Shown piece by piece: positions 63,949 to 64,000 of a stretch of DNA of 64,000 nt. Source of the stretch: Homalodisca vitripennis (taxonomy: Eukaryota; Arthropoda; Insecta; Hemiptera; Cicadellidae); contig NW_025778037.1 of NCBI RefSeq assembly GCF_021130785.1, positions 1 through 64,000 on the forward strand, read 5' to 3'. Both the position numbers and the translations under genes were made by a program. Within the stretch, counting starts at the first letter, position 1. Each line of letters opens with the position of its first letter. Below the pieces are notes generated by a model. It saw only the letters and a program-made list of their open reading frames with translations, was not told where the DNA came from and did no database searches.

Positions 63949-64000
63949 ATATATTGAAATAACAAGAACAATCAATTTTACAGCAAGAAAATATTTAAAA
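61600..64000. other. AT-rich stretch without a supportable gene; TA microsatellite near the end
   Basis: (TA)n lies at 63906-63954. The 65-codon frame at 62777-62974 is AT-rich background. I see no other feature. Confidence 0.5.

Overview
The window is eukaryotic, AT-rich and repeat-dense, and most probably comes from an insect genome. It shows GT-AG splice signals, (TA)n, (GA)n and (GT)n microsatellites, tRNA-derived short repeats, non-LTR retrotransposon fragments and a Ty3/gypsy-type LTR retrotransposon with a serine-tRNA-like primer site. No bacterial operon, rRNA, CRISPR array or organelle gene is visible. The order of insect cannot be fixed from this stretch. Wherever a sequence occurs twice (the two LTRs, the 5.6-5.7 kb tandem copies, the tRNA-like repeats), the copies differ mainly by single-base insertions or deletions. 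This looks like weakly polished long-read sequence, so broken frames here are not good evidence of decay.

Layout. 1-13.4 kb: mostly unassigned AT-rich DNA, with a possible membrane-protein exon (4.97-5.19 kb), GC-richer islands at 6.1-6.45 and 11.47-11.78 kb, and one spliced-exon candidate at 9.1 kb. 13.45-13.6 kb: a (TA)n-centred inverted repeat. 13.81-19.75 kb: a full-length LTR element with gag, protease, reverse transcriptase, RNase H and integrase, and a 7-base target duplication. 20.16-20.67 kb: TA repeats and a tRNA-like repeat. 21.73-21.87 kb: a convincing terminal coding exon on the minus strand. 22-33 kb: largely empty, with two GA microsatellites, a short ORF and paired exon candidates at 32.6-32.84 kb. 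33.86-35.11 kb: dispersed-repeat motifs and the 3' part of a LINE with RNase H and zinc-knuckle motifs (+). 37.97-38.1 kb: an exon candidate. 39.08-40.65 kb: a LINE reverse-transcriptase fragment (-). 41.83-42.53 kb: three tRNA-like repeats, two in inverted orientation, ending in a poly-C run.

44.6-48.6 kb, minus strand: a two-exon gene for a predicted 96-residue secreted protein (45.61-46.12 kb), a possible first exon at 44.69 kb, and a well-bounded internal exon at 48.49-48.58 kb. 49.55-60.82 kb: a head-to-tail direct duplication (unit 1 about 5.71 kb, unit 2 about 5.56 kb). It carries exon-like islands in both copies, some resembling WD40-type sequence, and a 13-base minisatellite with 5 versus 7 copies. 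60.8-64 kb: AT-rich sequence with one possible exon ending in a strong donor at 61.6 kb.

The host genes cannot be joined into complete models. The best-supported ones are the small secreted-protein gene and the single exons at 21.7 and 48.5 kb. The clearest functional unit is the LTR retrotransposon.
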